64,000 bases of DNA from Smallanthus sonchifolius (lineage: Eukaryota; Streptophyta; Magnoliopsida; Asterales; Asteraceae), in contig CM042018.1 in the NCBI GenBank assembly GCA_023525975.1, positions 70,253,001 to 70,317,000 on the forward strand, written 5' to 3'. The position numbers were made by a program, and so were the translations under genes. Below the pieces are notes generated by a model. That model was not told where the DNA came from. It was given only the letters and a program-made list of their open reading frames with translations, and made no database searches. Of the stretch, positions 44,436-54,549 are shown piece after piece (positions within the stretch are counted from its first letter, which is position 1; the number at the start of each line of letters is the position of its first letter).

Positions 44436-46213
44436 ATCCACCTCTCAGAACCCAACCACTATGATCCCTGATGATTATCTGCCTATCATGACTGCCTTCA
44501 TGTCGTGCTATGATGCACTGATTTCTGGAAACCTAACACCGGTCAGCTTTCAACCTGATGACTTGGAGCAGAACAACCCGGATGATTTGGAGAAGATGGA
44601 TATTGATTGGTGCATGGCTATGCTGACTCTGAGGGCCAAGAGATTGATCAAGAGGACTGGGATGGATAGATTCAAGCAAGGAAAGACTCTAAGGTTTGAC
44701 ATCAAAAAGGTAAGATGCTACAATTGTGACCAAATGGGTCATTTTGCAAGGAATTGCAAGGAGCCATCATCAAAGGGGCAACATGAGAAGAAGAACTCAT
44801 CTGGAAAGCAAGCTGTCGTCTCTCCAAAATCCACTACACCCTCCAGATCAACAGCTCTGGTCTGTCAAGCTGATGGACACTATCATTGGGGATATCAAGA
44901 AGGGGAAGCAGCTGACAAGGCACTGATGGCAGACATTGAAGAAAATGAAAAATGTGTCATGATTGAACCAGCTAAGGATCTCACCGCCATATTCAGAAAT
45001 ATAGATTCATCAACCAGGCCTTGGTCGATGAACGAGATCACATAAAGGTGATGTATGATTCTGTGGCTAAAAATGAGAAATTATACTTAAATAAAATTCA
45101 TGATATTTCTGGAGAAAACCGATCTTTGATTGTACAACTTACTACACAAAAGAATAACAATCAAATTTTAACTGAAAGACTTCAAAAGGCTGAAAAGGAA
45201 AATTTTCAACTTGAACACATGGGTATGGATCAGAAAATTTTATTCGGGATCATTGATAACCAAATTCATAAAAAGGTCACAGAAGGCATTGGGTATAACT
45301 CACACCCACCATCGTATTCCAAATCTGGTATATTCGCTGATATACCAGCTTCTCATGTTCCCACACCTTTTGTTTGCAAGTTATCTGTTGATGATTATAT
45401 TAAAACTTCAGATTCTGATACTTTACTTCCTGTGCAGAGTCAGATTATGTAGGTTCTGAAGATGATTGTGATGAGAGTTCTAGTGACAGAAATGTTTTAA
45501 ATGAACTTGAGTCGGATGAATGTAATAATATGTCCGTGTCAAAACCAGATATTTGTGAACATGTTGTAAATTTGTATTTTGGTCCTATGCCTTATGAGCA
45601 TGACAGTTTGAGAAATAACATTTCTAAGTTTAAGAATGCTTTACCTTTTGTTCCTAAATCTGTTAATGCTATGATTTGTATTTCAAATTTTAAAAGTGCA
45701 GGAGTTGTTATGACTGACATTCCACAAGAAACAATGAGCAATCTGGAATTTTTCAGATTAAAGGAAGGTCAAAGTCTTCAAGAAAGAAATGTTGAAGAAT
45801 GAGTTGCCTCTAGTTCGGATGCCTCAACATCACAATCATCTTCATCATCTTGTGATGACAATTATCAGGCTAAGCCGACATGTGATAAAGTTTGTTTTAG
45901 TTGTGGAGAATCTAATCATGTTTTCAAGACATGTAAATTGTCTACATATCATTTCAAAGAAGAAAATGTACCATTTGTTATTCAAAATTCAGTTGATAGT
46001 GCTTCAAATGTTTTCTCTAAATCACAACATAGTAGAACTCTGTGTCGTAAAAGGATTAAAAATGCTAAAAATTGGTCGAAAAGGATTTGGAAAATTAAGA
46101 ATAATGATCTTTTTGATAATACATTAAAGGAGGATTCTGACTTTGATTTTCGAAATACATCTTGCATAATTAAGACGTTCCAAGTTAGCAATGACTTGGG
46201 TACCAATGTCTAA
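44436..46213 (+). pseudogene. Second copia-A copy: gag (N-terminus missing)
   Basis: It begins at the copia-C LTR end inside gag. TMIPDDYLPIMTAFMSCYDALISGN and knuckle CYNCDQMGHFARNC match 18863-20767 closely. A deletion near 44990 shifts the frame. The frame resumes at 45021 (VMYDSVAKNEKLYL), then 45530 (MSVSKPDICEH, with the Glu codon that is a stop in the first copy). The second knuckle CFSCGESNHVFKTC follows, and gag ends in TWVPMSK then TGA at about 46213. Confidence 0.85.
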
Positions 46214-46231
46214 ATGATTCATTTTGTGTAG

Positions 46232-47715
46232 GGGCAATCGAGGAGGACTGGAGACAATATCTGGCATATTGACAGTGGTTGCTTAAGACATATGACTGGT
46301 CATTTTTCTTTGTTGCAAAATTGTTATCCAATAGATGGAGATTTTGTCGCCTTTGCAGGCAATCCAAGAGGAGGAAGATTGAAGGACAAGGAACTGTGTC
46401 CAACGGGGTAAATAGCTTGGAGAATGTCAACTTCGTCTCACAGCTGAAGTATAATCTGATGAGTGTGTCCCAGATTTGTAAGAAAGATTTTTGTGCCCTC
46501 TTCAACTCTAGAGAATGTTTGATTCTGAAGCCTGGAGTGGTTATTCCCGAAGATCTAATCCTTATGTGTGCCCCTCGAAGATTCAATACATACAGTCTGG
46601 ATATGAATAACCCATCAGGAATCAAATCCTTCTTTCTCTCAAAAGCTTCAGAAGATGAGTCCTTTCTTTGGCACAAAATTTCAAGACTATGAACCGCCTT
46701 GTTCGAGGAAACCTTGTCACCGGTTTACCTCTAAAAGACTTCTCACCCATGAAACATTGTCTCTATTATTCTAAGGGCAAGCAATACAAATCTTCTCACA
46801 AACCCAAAACCACTAATTCCATTTACTCTCCCCTTCAATTGCTTTACATGGATCTCTTCGGTCGTGTGAGTGTCACGAGTCATGGAAGGAAATCCTACTG
46901 CTTAGTGGTAATCGATGACTTCTCTTGATTTACTTGGGTATTCTTCCTGGCAAAGAAAGATGAGACGCTAGAGACTCTGAAGATTCATCTGCTACAAATC
47001 GAGAATCTGTTCAATCTTAGTGAAGACTAATCGTAGTGATCATGGCACAGAGTTTAAGAATGCTATTCTAGATTCTTTCTATGAAAGTAAGGGTATATCT
47101 CGACAGTTCAGTGGACCTCGTACTCCACAACAAAATGGTGTAGCTAAACGAAGAAATTGTACGATGATAGAAGCAGTAAGGACTATGATCATTGATTCAA
47201 AGCTTCCTGTCACGTTTTGGGCTGATGCAATCAATACCGCATGTGTTGTGCAAAACCGAGTTCTTATCACCAAAAGCAGCAACAAGACTCCGTATGAGAT
47301 TATTTACAAGTGCAAGCCTGTTATTGACTTATTCAGAAAAATTGGGTGTGTTTGCACAATGCTGAATACTTCAGATCAGCTGAACAAGTTCGAAGCCAAA
47401 GATGATGAGTGTTACTTTGTGGGCTATTCTTCAAATCAAAGAGCTTTTTGTGTTTACAACAAGAGACGAAGGATCGTGCTAGAGTCCATTGATATCAACT
47501 GGCATGAAAGAAATCATACGGACGCTGGGGACGGTCCTTATTGGCTTTTTGATGTCGATTCTTTATTTAATTCATTAATCTTCCTGATTTCACTAACATA
47601 TCTATCTCCGCTAATCCTCTTATGTCTGTGAATATCCTAGGTACCTCTACTGCTTCAAGCTCCTCTTCGTCAAGTCAACATATAGATGCTCCTCCTACAA
47701 TAGCTAATGCTTAAT
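46232..47715 (+). pseudogene. Second copia-A copy: protease and integrase
   Basis: Opens after TAG (46229-46231) with WHIDSGCLRHMTG (protease Asp kept). The pre-integrase loses part of the LGHVN motif near 46680. The core shows a stop after VVIDDFS (46926-46928), RSDHGTEF kept, but NGVAKRRN: the catalytic Glu is Lys. It ends with IANA then TAA at 47713-47715, the same stop as in the first copy. Confidence 0.85.
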
Positions 47716-48458
47716 CCACTCAGGATTCTTCGGACTCTGTGGCAACAAGTGAAACTATTAAGGAAGAAACTCTTCCAATAGTGGATGTTGCTCCACAATC
47801 ATCTGCTGAAGGTCCTATTGATGATGAAGCTGACCTTTCTGACAATAACATTACCAATCTAGATGAACACTTGGAAGAGGATGAGATTCCACAGTTAAGA
47901 ATTCACAAGGATCATCGTACAGACAACATCATTGGTCCACTTAATGTGGGAGTCCGAACTCGTAGTGCCACTAAAGCAATGAATGACGGTCTCTTCTCTT
48001 GCTTCATATCTCAAGTTGAACCTAAGAATATCAAAGCTGTATTGCTTGAGAATAGTTGGGTGGAGGCCATGCAGGAAGAATTGTAGCAGTTCAACATGTT
48101 ACATGTATGGAATCTGGTGGACCTTCCAAAGAACAAAGTCCCAATCGACACTCGTTGGGTCTTTCGCAATAAGAAGGATGAAGGGAGAATCGTGATTCTA
48201 AATAAAGCCCGCTTGGTGGGTTTTATTAAGAAGAAGGGATTGACTTTGAGGATGTCTTTGCACCAGTGGCTCGCTTAGAAGCCATCAGAATGTTTGTCGC
48301 CTATGCAGCCTACATGGACTTCACAATTCATCAAATGGATATCAAAAGCGCATTTTTGTATGAAGAGGTTCAAGAGGAATTTTATATCTAGCAGCCGCCG
48401 GGTTACATTGATCCAAACCATCCTGACAGAGTTTACAAACTTGACAAGGCATTGTACG
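47716..48458 (+). pseudogene. Second copia-A copy: RT, 5' part
   Basis: Acidic linker (TLPIVDVAPQSSAEGPID) then RT start (WVEAMQEEL, then TAG, DTRWVFRNKKDEG) with frame changes near 48225 and a stop near 48390. It is cut after KLDKALY at 48458 by the copia-C LTR, before the catalytic YxDD. Confidence 0.85.
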
Positions 48459-49236
48459 TGTAGGATCGGTGAATACAAGATGGTTCTATTCTAGGTGAGA
48501 TTGGCGGAAACAATCACAACTAAGCAATGAAAACAAGTAAACAAGAAGAATACTGATAAATGCAATTTGTATTAAGCTTCAAGATTACAAGATTACAGAG
48601 AAAACTCTTACGTAAAAAGCACGCTTATACAATGACTCTAAGTACTACTTATATAGTAACTTAGAATCAAGACAGACCCTTGATTCTAAGGATCAGACCT
48701 AACACAAGTCGTTGATCTTGTACTGAAGCTATTCTACATGTAACGACAATAACAACTACAAAAGTTATCTTTACTCAAACATCTTCTTAGGCATCATTTC
48801 TTGAGACCTTGGAAGGAGAGCGTCGTTGTATTTTTATTTCTTGCACCATTGACATTCCTTCTGCGTGGAGTGTGTCAGTGGTGCAACAGAAAGTTGTTAG
48901 TGGTAATGGTTGCTTTATCGAAGACAGTCAGCTGCAACGTTTGATCTTCAGTGGGAATGGCTATCAGCAGCAATGTTGTTGATCAACAGCAAGACACAAC
49001 TGTCCACAGCTGCAGATGATATGCCTATCAGCAGTAACTTGTTTGATCAGCAACAAGACATAACTGTTCACAATTGCTGATGATATGCCTATCAGCAGCA
49101 ACTTTGGTCTTCAGCAGATAAGGCTATCTGCAACAGATTTGTTCTTCAGCAGAAGAACAAGTATCTGCTGCAGATATGCTTATCCGCAGCAGTTTATACT
49201 TAGAGAATTTTGTAGCCATCAGTCTTTATTTCTACA
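48459..49236 (-). repeat. copia-C LTR, right copy, inverted (778 bp)
   Basis: Reverse complement runs TGTAGAAATAAAG...CGATCCTACA and matches 43651-44435. It is inserted after GTACG in the copia-A RT. Confidence 0.9.
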
Positions 49237-49246
49237 AACTCCCCCT
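49237..49246 (-). other. copia-C polypurine tract (right copy)
   Basis: AGGGGGAGTT on the minus strand next to the LTR. Confidence 0.82.
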
Positions 49247-49269
49247 AGACTGATGCTACCAAAACTCTC

Positions 49270-50425
49270 TTACTGCTTTTGCTGCTGAAACTTTTCCATG
49301 TTGCAGACTATCCTTTGTACCTCATAGCCTATTGGGTGCTGGCTGGGATTGTTTAGAGGAAGCTCAGATAGAGTCTTTATGTCTTTGCTTGGCATTTTGA
49401 AGATGGCCTTGCTTGAACATATCATCTTCTGTCCTTTAACATCAATCAAGATAAACTCGTTGGTATCAGCCTTGAAGGACCAACTGGTGAATGAAGAATG
49501 GTTTTGAAGAGGTTTAGCATCAATGATTACATCTTTACTAGGGTTGAAGTGATGCTTGATCACTAGCAAAAGATGTCTCCCACCTTCATTCTCTGGCTTA
49601 TGGGCTTCACCCAACTCCATCATTTTTCTGAGATCTGAGTCTGGGAGTTGCAGTACCTCATCAACAGATTTATAGACTGATCTTTTTAGTTCTTCCTTTC
49701 CCCTGAAAACTTCAAACCATTTATCTTGACTATTGTAGAACCAGACAATTATTTCTCTTGAGTCTTCTGGTGTGATGGTAGGTTTGTTTTTCTTCTTGGA
49801 AGGCTGCTGATGAGGAGGAGCTGGGTGGAAGGATTTGGACTTTGTGGGTGGAGAGGAGGGAGGTCTAGGATTGAGAGTGGAAGGTTGTTGAATAGAGGAA
49901 GTGGTGGATGAGGGAGAAGGCTTGGGTTTCTTTTGTTTCCTTTCATCTTCTTGATTAATCACTCTCTTCTTTGAGCCTTTCTTCCCTAGTCTTTCTTCCT
50001 CTTCCTTCTTGACTTTAAAGTAAAGGGCTTGTAGGTTCATGAAACTCATGGGACCCAGCCTTTTTCCACTCTCCCCTCTAGTCTTTAGAAAGTCAATCAT
50101 GACCTTCCTTTCTTCATGGGTTCTTCTGTTAAAGGCAATGGTCTTCTTGAATTTATGTTTGGATTTTTCTTCTTCTTCAGCCCTTTTCTTAGTTGCCAAT
50201 TGACCTTGCTGACCCATGAAGGCTCTGTAGATTTCTTTATTTGATTGTTTCTCAAGGTAGTCTGCATCCTCACCTTGAGAAATCAGAGCCTCTATCCACT
50301 CCTCTCTCATCTTTGGCTAGTTTAGAATCAGTTATTCTGAACTTAGCCTCTTCCTTTTTCTTCTTCTCTCTTTCTTCTTCTTCTTTATTGAATTGTTCCT
50401 CCAATTAATGAGCTAGAAGCTGCAG
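49270..50425 (-). pseudogene. copia-C extra ORF, C-terminal part, right copy
   Basis: 346 codons open (50310-49270) matching the left copy from EMREEWVKAL to its end. Here the Pro/Ser/Lys linker (KPKPSPSSTTSSIQQPS) is uninterrupted, so the stop at 42991 in the left copy is a lesion. Above 50310 there is a frameshift and one TAA in the LALQLQEQF-equivalent helix, and then copia-B interrupts at 50425. The N-terminal part would lie beyond copia-B. Confidence 0.82.
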
Positions 50426-50535
50426 TGTTAGGACATAGAATTATAATGACAAAAGCTTGTAATAGTTATATTTTGTGTCTTTATGTTTTGTTATGAAATT
50501 GTAAAGTTGCTAAGTGTTTTTAGTAGTAAGCCTAG

Positions 50536-50660
50536 AGGCGAACTTAGTTAAGTTCGCCTGACCTATCAGAGGCGAACTTAATAAGTTCGCTTAGGCATAG
50601 CTGAGGTGAACTTGTTAAGTTCGCTTAGTCTGTTTCAGGCGAACTTAACTAAGTTCGCTT
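50536..50660. repeat. Palindrome cluster in copia-B LTR
   Basis: Four copies of GCGAACTT(N4)AAGTTCGC (one with GTGAACTT) at 50538-50557, 50572-50590, 50606-50624 and 50639-50658. Confidence 0.9.
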
Positions 50661-50676
50661 ACATCAGTTTTGGTTC

Positions 50677-50686
50677 TATATATATA
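50677..50686 (+). promoter_or_regulatory. TATA box candidate in copia-B LTR
   Basis: TATATATATA directly after the palindrome cluster. Confidence 0.5.
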
Positions 50687-50911
50687 TCTGTTACAGAGTC
50701 ATTAGACATGAGAGTTGAACAGAAGTGAACAATTGTCTGATTGAGTCTGTAACCATTGTTATTCTGAATATAATCGAGAAGTTTATTTACGCGTGTTGTT
50801 TTGGATTGTCGGTTAGTATACAAATCGGTAACGCGAAGGATTCCGCACTTCGTGTTATATCAACGTCATATCACGAGTTTGATCAGTAGCTGAGTTACCT
50901 GGACCTTCAAG

Positions 50912-50923
50912 TGGTATCAGAGC
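50912..50923 (+). other. copia-B primer binding site
   Basis: TGGTATCAGAGC two bases after the LTR; initiator tRNA-Met type. Confidence 0.92.
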
Positions 50924-51448
50924 AAAGTGCTCGTGAATTTAGTACGATTCTTGGTGATAATTGACGGTTTTTGTGTACAATTCGACAAGATTTTCAACAT
51001 TCTTGAAGTTTCTGCAACAATGGCGTTTTTCAAGTTCTTGAAGACTGTTTCTTGACTGAATTCGTGATTTTGGAAGTGTAATTGACGAAATTAGACCGAT
51101 AAAACTGTTACATTTGTTAAAATTCATAATCCTACGGATCAATTTCCTTAAATTCCATCAATTCGCTGAGAAATCATGAATTTTGAAGGTTTCGGTTCGT
51201 GTTTGGTTGAAGACTCTGATTGATTCTGTTACAGCAGTTTAAGCGAACTTGCTGAGTTCCTGTTCAAGAGAACTTAGCAAGCGAAGCTTCTCACATTTCA
51301 AGCGAACTTACCGGATTTCCTCCTTAAGCGAACTTGTCTTGTTCGCCTGATATTAAGTTCGCTTAGTACTCCCTAAAGCGAACTTATTAAGTTCGCCTGA
51401 GGGTAAAATCAGTTCAGTACTTAGAAATTTTTCAGAAATTTTCTTAAC
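50924..51448 (+). other. copia-B leader with GCGAACTT repeats
   Basis: Non-coding leader. 51241-51400 holds six or more GCGAACTT/AAGTTCGC half-sites, including one full palindrome at about 51383-51402, echoing the LTR motif just before gag. Confidence 0.75.
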
Positions 51449-53398
51449 ATGGCAAATATGGTTCAAGTCACAAACATGTTCAATTATGATAATGAGATTG
51501 GTACATCTCAAAAACCTCCGAAGTTGCTGAATCTAGCTGATTATTCAAATTGGAAAGATCGGTTTGACCAATTCGTATCTTTTACCGATACTAGTTTGTG
51601 GATTCCAATTTTGGAAGGATATACACACCCTACTTATTCATGGATGGGAAAAGATGATGTTCCAAAACCAGTGTCTGCTTTATCTACTGAAGAAAAGCTG
51701 TTATTTGATCGAGAAAAGAAAGCAATGGCTAGCATTTCGATGTCTCTACCAAAGGAAATTTATCACAGTTTTAAACAGTTCAAGTCTTCTCAACAGCTGT
51801 GGGAAGCTCTACAGAAAAGGTGTGAAGGGAGTTTAGATGTGAAGAAAAGTAGAAAAGAGTTACTAAAGAAGCAGTTCTTAGTTTTTAAACATTTTCAGAA
51901 TGAATCTTTGGATGATCTTGCTACAAGATTCTATCATCTTCTTAGTGAACTGGATAGTACATCTGTGGTATATGAGACTGAGGAAATAAATGATAAATTC
52001 TTGGAGGCTTTACCATCAAAGTTTGATGTGTATACGGTTTTGATCAAGGAAAATGTTAAGTACAAAACCATGTCTCTTGAAGAAGTTCTAGGGAAGATCC
52101 AGTCACATGACATGAATTTGAAAAAGAAAGAGACTAATTTGCAGCATATCCAGGATCCCTCGATGTATTTTGCCAAATCTGTTGGTAAATCTGGTACTGG
52201 TGTAGCATTCTTTTCTGGTGATGCTCAAGAGTCTACAAATGATCAGTGTTCTGGAGTTCCAATCTATTCTGGTCATACAAGCCATTCTGGATTTTCTGCT
52301 ACTACCGCTTCAACATCATCTGGATCTCATGTGAATCAGAAAGTTGCTGATGATTATTTGGCTATGTTTTCTTCATTTATGGCATCATATGAGAATTTCA
52401 TTGGAGGAAAAATACATGATCCTGAGGTAATAGAAGATGATTTCAGACAGATTGATCCTGTTGATCTGGAAGAAATGAATATCCAATGGAATATGACCAT
52501 GTTAATGAGACAAGCTAAAGATTTCTTGAAGAGAACTGGGAGAAAATATATTGGTTCAAATAGTCGATCGCGTATGGGTTTTGATAAGAGCAAAGTTAGG
52601 TGTTACAACTGCCAAGAGTATGGTCATTTTGCTAAGGAGTGTGTGAAACCAAAAGTAGAATTTGATTCTCAAAAGAAGCAATCTAACTTTCAGCATAATA
52701 GGAATCAGTCTCATGGTTCATCTGGTAATCAAAATCATGGTCCTTCTGGTAATACAAATCATGCATCTGCATCATCAGCTCTAGTTGCTCAAAACGATGA
52801 AAACTATGATTGGGGCATTCATCTGGAAGATTTGGTGGGTGCTGTGAGTCAGGCTTTTGTTGCAGAAATTCATTCAGAAAAACCAGAAGAGTCTACTGAT
52901 GATGAAAGTTCTAGTGATGATTCATGTGATGGTGATAGTGTTCCAAGTGTTGATGATGAGGAAGAAAAAGGGGAAAATACTGATTCTGATGCTGTGTCAG
53001 GGGTTGATGAGGAAGAAATTGTTCTTACCGAAAATGCGTCTGTTGGTGAAGATTCAGAAAACATTCCGATTGCCAAAGTATTCATGGCAGACATGTCTGA
53101 CCCGACTAAGGTAAAAGACTCTGTTTGTCATATATTTTGTACTAATTGCATTTCTGTTAAAGATAAACTACAAAAAGTCATGGATGATAACACCAATTTG
53201 ATTTGTGACATGAAATCAATGCATTCAGTAAATCAGAAACTGAAAGATAATGATAAACTGTGCATTGATAGAATTGAGTCTTTGAAAAGAGACTTAAATT
53301 CTCTTGGGTTAAAATACAAAGAGCTGGGTTATCATCTTGATATGGCTTATGCTGAAATTGAAAAACAAAATGAAGTAGTTGCCCAAAAGAACAAGTAA
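51449..53398 (+). CDS. copia-B gag, N-terminal 649 codons
   Basis: MANMVQVTNMFNYDNEIGTSQKPPKLLNL starts directly after the leader. UBN2-type gag domain (about 30-235: LWEALQKRCEGSLDVKKSRKELLKKQF, RFYHLLSELDSTSVVYE). Zinc knuckle CYNCQEYGHFAKEC near residue 385. Then a His/Asn/Ser-rich linker, an acidic stretch (ESTDDESSSDDSCDGDS) and a coiled coil to the end. The TAA at 53396-53398 is followed by a frame change, and gag coding resumes at 53467, so this end is probably a lesion and not the natural terminus. Confidence 0.85.
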   Translation: MANMVQVTNMFNYDNEIGTSQKPPKLLNLADYSNWKDRFDQFVSFTDTSLWIPILEGYTHPTYSWMGKDDVPKPVSALSTEEKLLFDREKKAMASISMSLPKEIYHSFKQFKSSQQLWEALQKRCEGSLDVKKSRKELLKKQFLVFKHFQNESLDDLATRFYHLLSELDSTSVVYETEEINDKFLEALPSKFDVYTVLIKENVKYKTMSLEEVLGKIQSHDMNLKKKETNLQHIQDPSMYFAKSVGKSGTGVAFFSGDAQESTNDQCSGVPIYSGHTSHSGFSATTASTSSGSHVNQKVADDYLAMFSSFMASYENFIGGKIHDPEVIEDDFRQIDPVDLEEMNIQWNMTMLMRQAKDFLKRTGRKYIGSNSRSRMGFDKSKVRCYNCQEYGHFAKECVKPKVEFDSQKKQSNFQHNRNQSHGSSGNQNHGPSGNTNHASASSALVAQNDENYDWGIHLEDLVGAVSQAFVAEIHSEKPEESTDDESSSDDSCDGDSVPSVDDEEEKGENTDSDAVSGVDEEEIVLTENASVGEDSENIPIAKVFMADMSDPTKVKDSVCHIFCTNCISVKDKLQKVMDDNTNLICDMKSMHSVNQKLKDNDKLCIDRIESLKRDLNSLGLKYKELGYHLDMAYAEIEKQNEVVAQKNK

Positions 53399-54531
53399 AT
53401 TTCGAAAAAAGAATCTGAGGTGATAAAGTTACATAGAAAGCTGGAACAGTTTGAAATTCATCTGTAGTGTTGGATTATTTTAATGCTAATGCTGATCCCA
53501 CAAAAAGTGTTGCTGGTATTGGGTTTGTTCCTCCTCCATTCAATGGGAATTATGTAGTTGAGCCTGAAATAATTCATGAAGAGGAGATTGATCCCAAGAC
53601 AGTATTAAAAGTGAATCCAGTGACGGGTGAAGACATGGTGTATGATTCTGATACAGAGGATGAAGTATTTGATGATTCAAAGGTTGAAGGCATTCCGAGA
53701 GAGGTGAAAATTGATGAACCAAATATTGTGAAGAATGTTACTCGGGATAGGTGCATCTTGACAGAACCTGAAGAGGTGAAGGTGGTTCAAACTAAACTTT
53801 CTCCAATATTAAAGTCAAGAGGGTTTGTTGCGGCTGGTTTTCAAAAAGTGAATTCTTCAAAGGTGCCAAAACAGACTTATGTTCCTAAGAAGCCGGTAAA
53901 TTGTTCTGGGCATTCATCCGAAGCTTCTTCTTCTGATGGTTCTTCAAATTCAAAGAAAACACCTTATTTCAGAACTTATCAAGAAAGACGTGTGTGCTTT
54001 CATTGCAATGAGCCTGGTCATATTTTGATTAATTGTCCATACAAGAACAAGGGAAAACTGAAGATTGTTCCTTCACAACCGAAAGTTGTGAAGATTCTGA
54101 AAAGGAAAGATGAGGGAAAATCGTCTTCTAGTTTGGGAAAAGATATGACATGACGATCTTTTGTTAATTCTCTTAGAATTAAACAACAGAATACATTGCA
54201 TGTTAAATCTTTTGTATGCAGAGAAAATCTTGATATTCCAAAAGTTGGGATTTCAAAAGATACTTTTCAGGAGGTTAAATTGTCAAGACCTCAAAGAAGA
54301 CGGAGAAACAGAAAATTAAAGAAAATTTTGGAAACATCTGAATCTGAAAATAATTTTTCAAATAATGTTTCTAAAAATAATAAAAATGGTTCTTCTTTGA
54401 AAAGGTCTGATTATCAAACTTCTGTTTCAACAGTGAATGATAAAATTGATTGTAAATTACAAGAAGTAGTTTATTTTGATCAATCGGGACGACCCAAGAC
54501 CACGATGGCTTGGGTTCCACTTTCTAACTGA
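53399..54531 (+). pseudogene. copia-B gag C-terminal part with second zinc knuckle
   Basis: 53467-54153 encodes GIGFVPPPFNGNYV, an acidic segment, and the knuckle CFHCNEPGHILINC. A TGA at 54151-54153 (Arg codon expected) separates it from 54196-54531, same frame, with a basic RPQRRRRNRKLKK patch and the gag end KTTMAWVPLSN then TGA. The WVP ending matches the second copia-A gag (TWVPMSK). Confidence 0.8.
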
Positions 54532-54549
54532 TTCTCGTTGTTTATGTAG

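Larger units (their letters stand above)
50426..50909 (+). repeat. copia-B 5' LTR (484 bp)
   Basis: TGTTAGGACATAG...GGACCTTCA. Same family as 29719-30121. Four GCGAACTT..AAGTTCGC palindromes at 50536-50660; TATA tract at 50677-50686. Confidence 0.92.
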
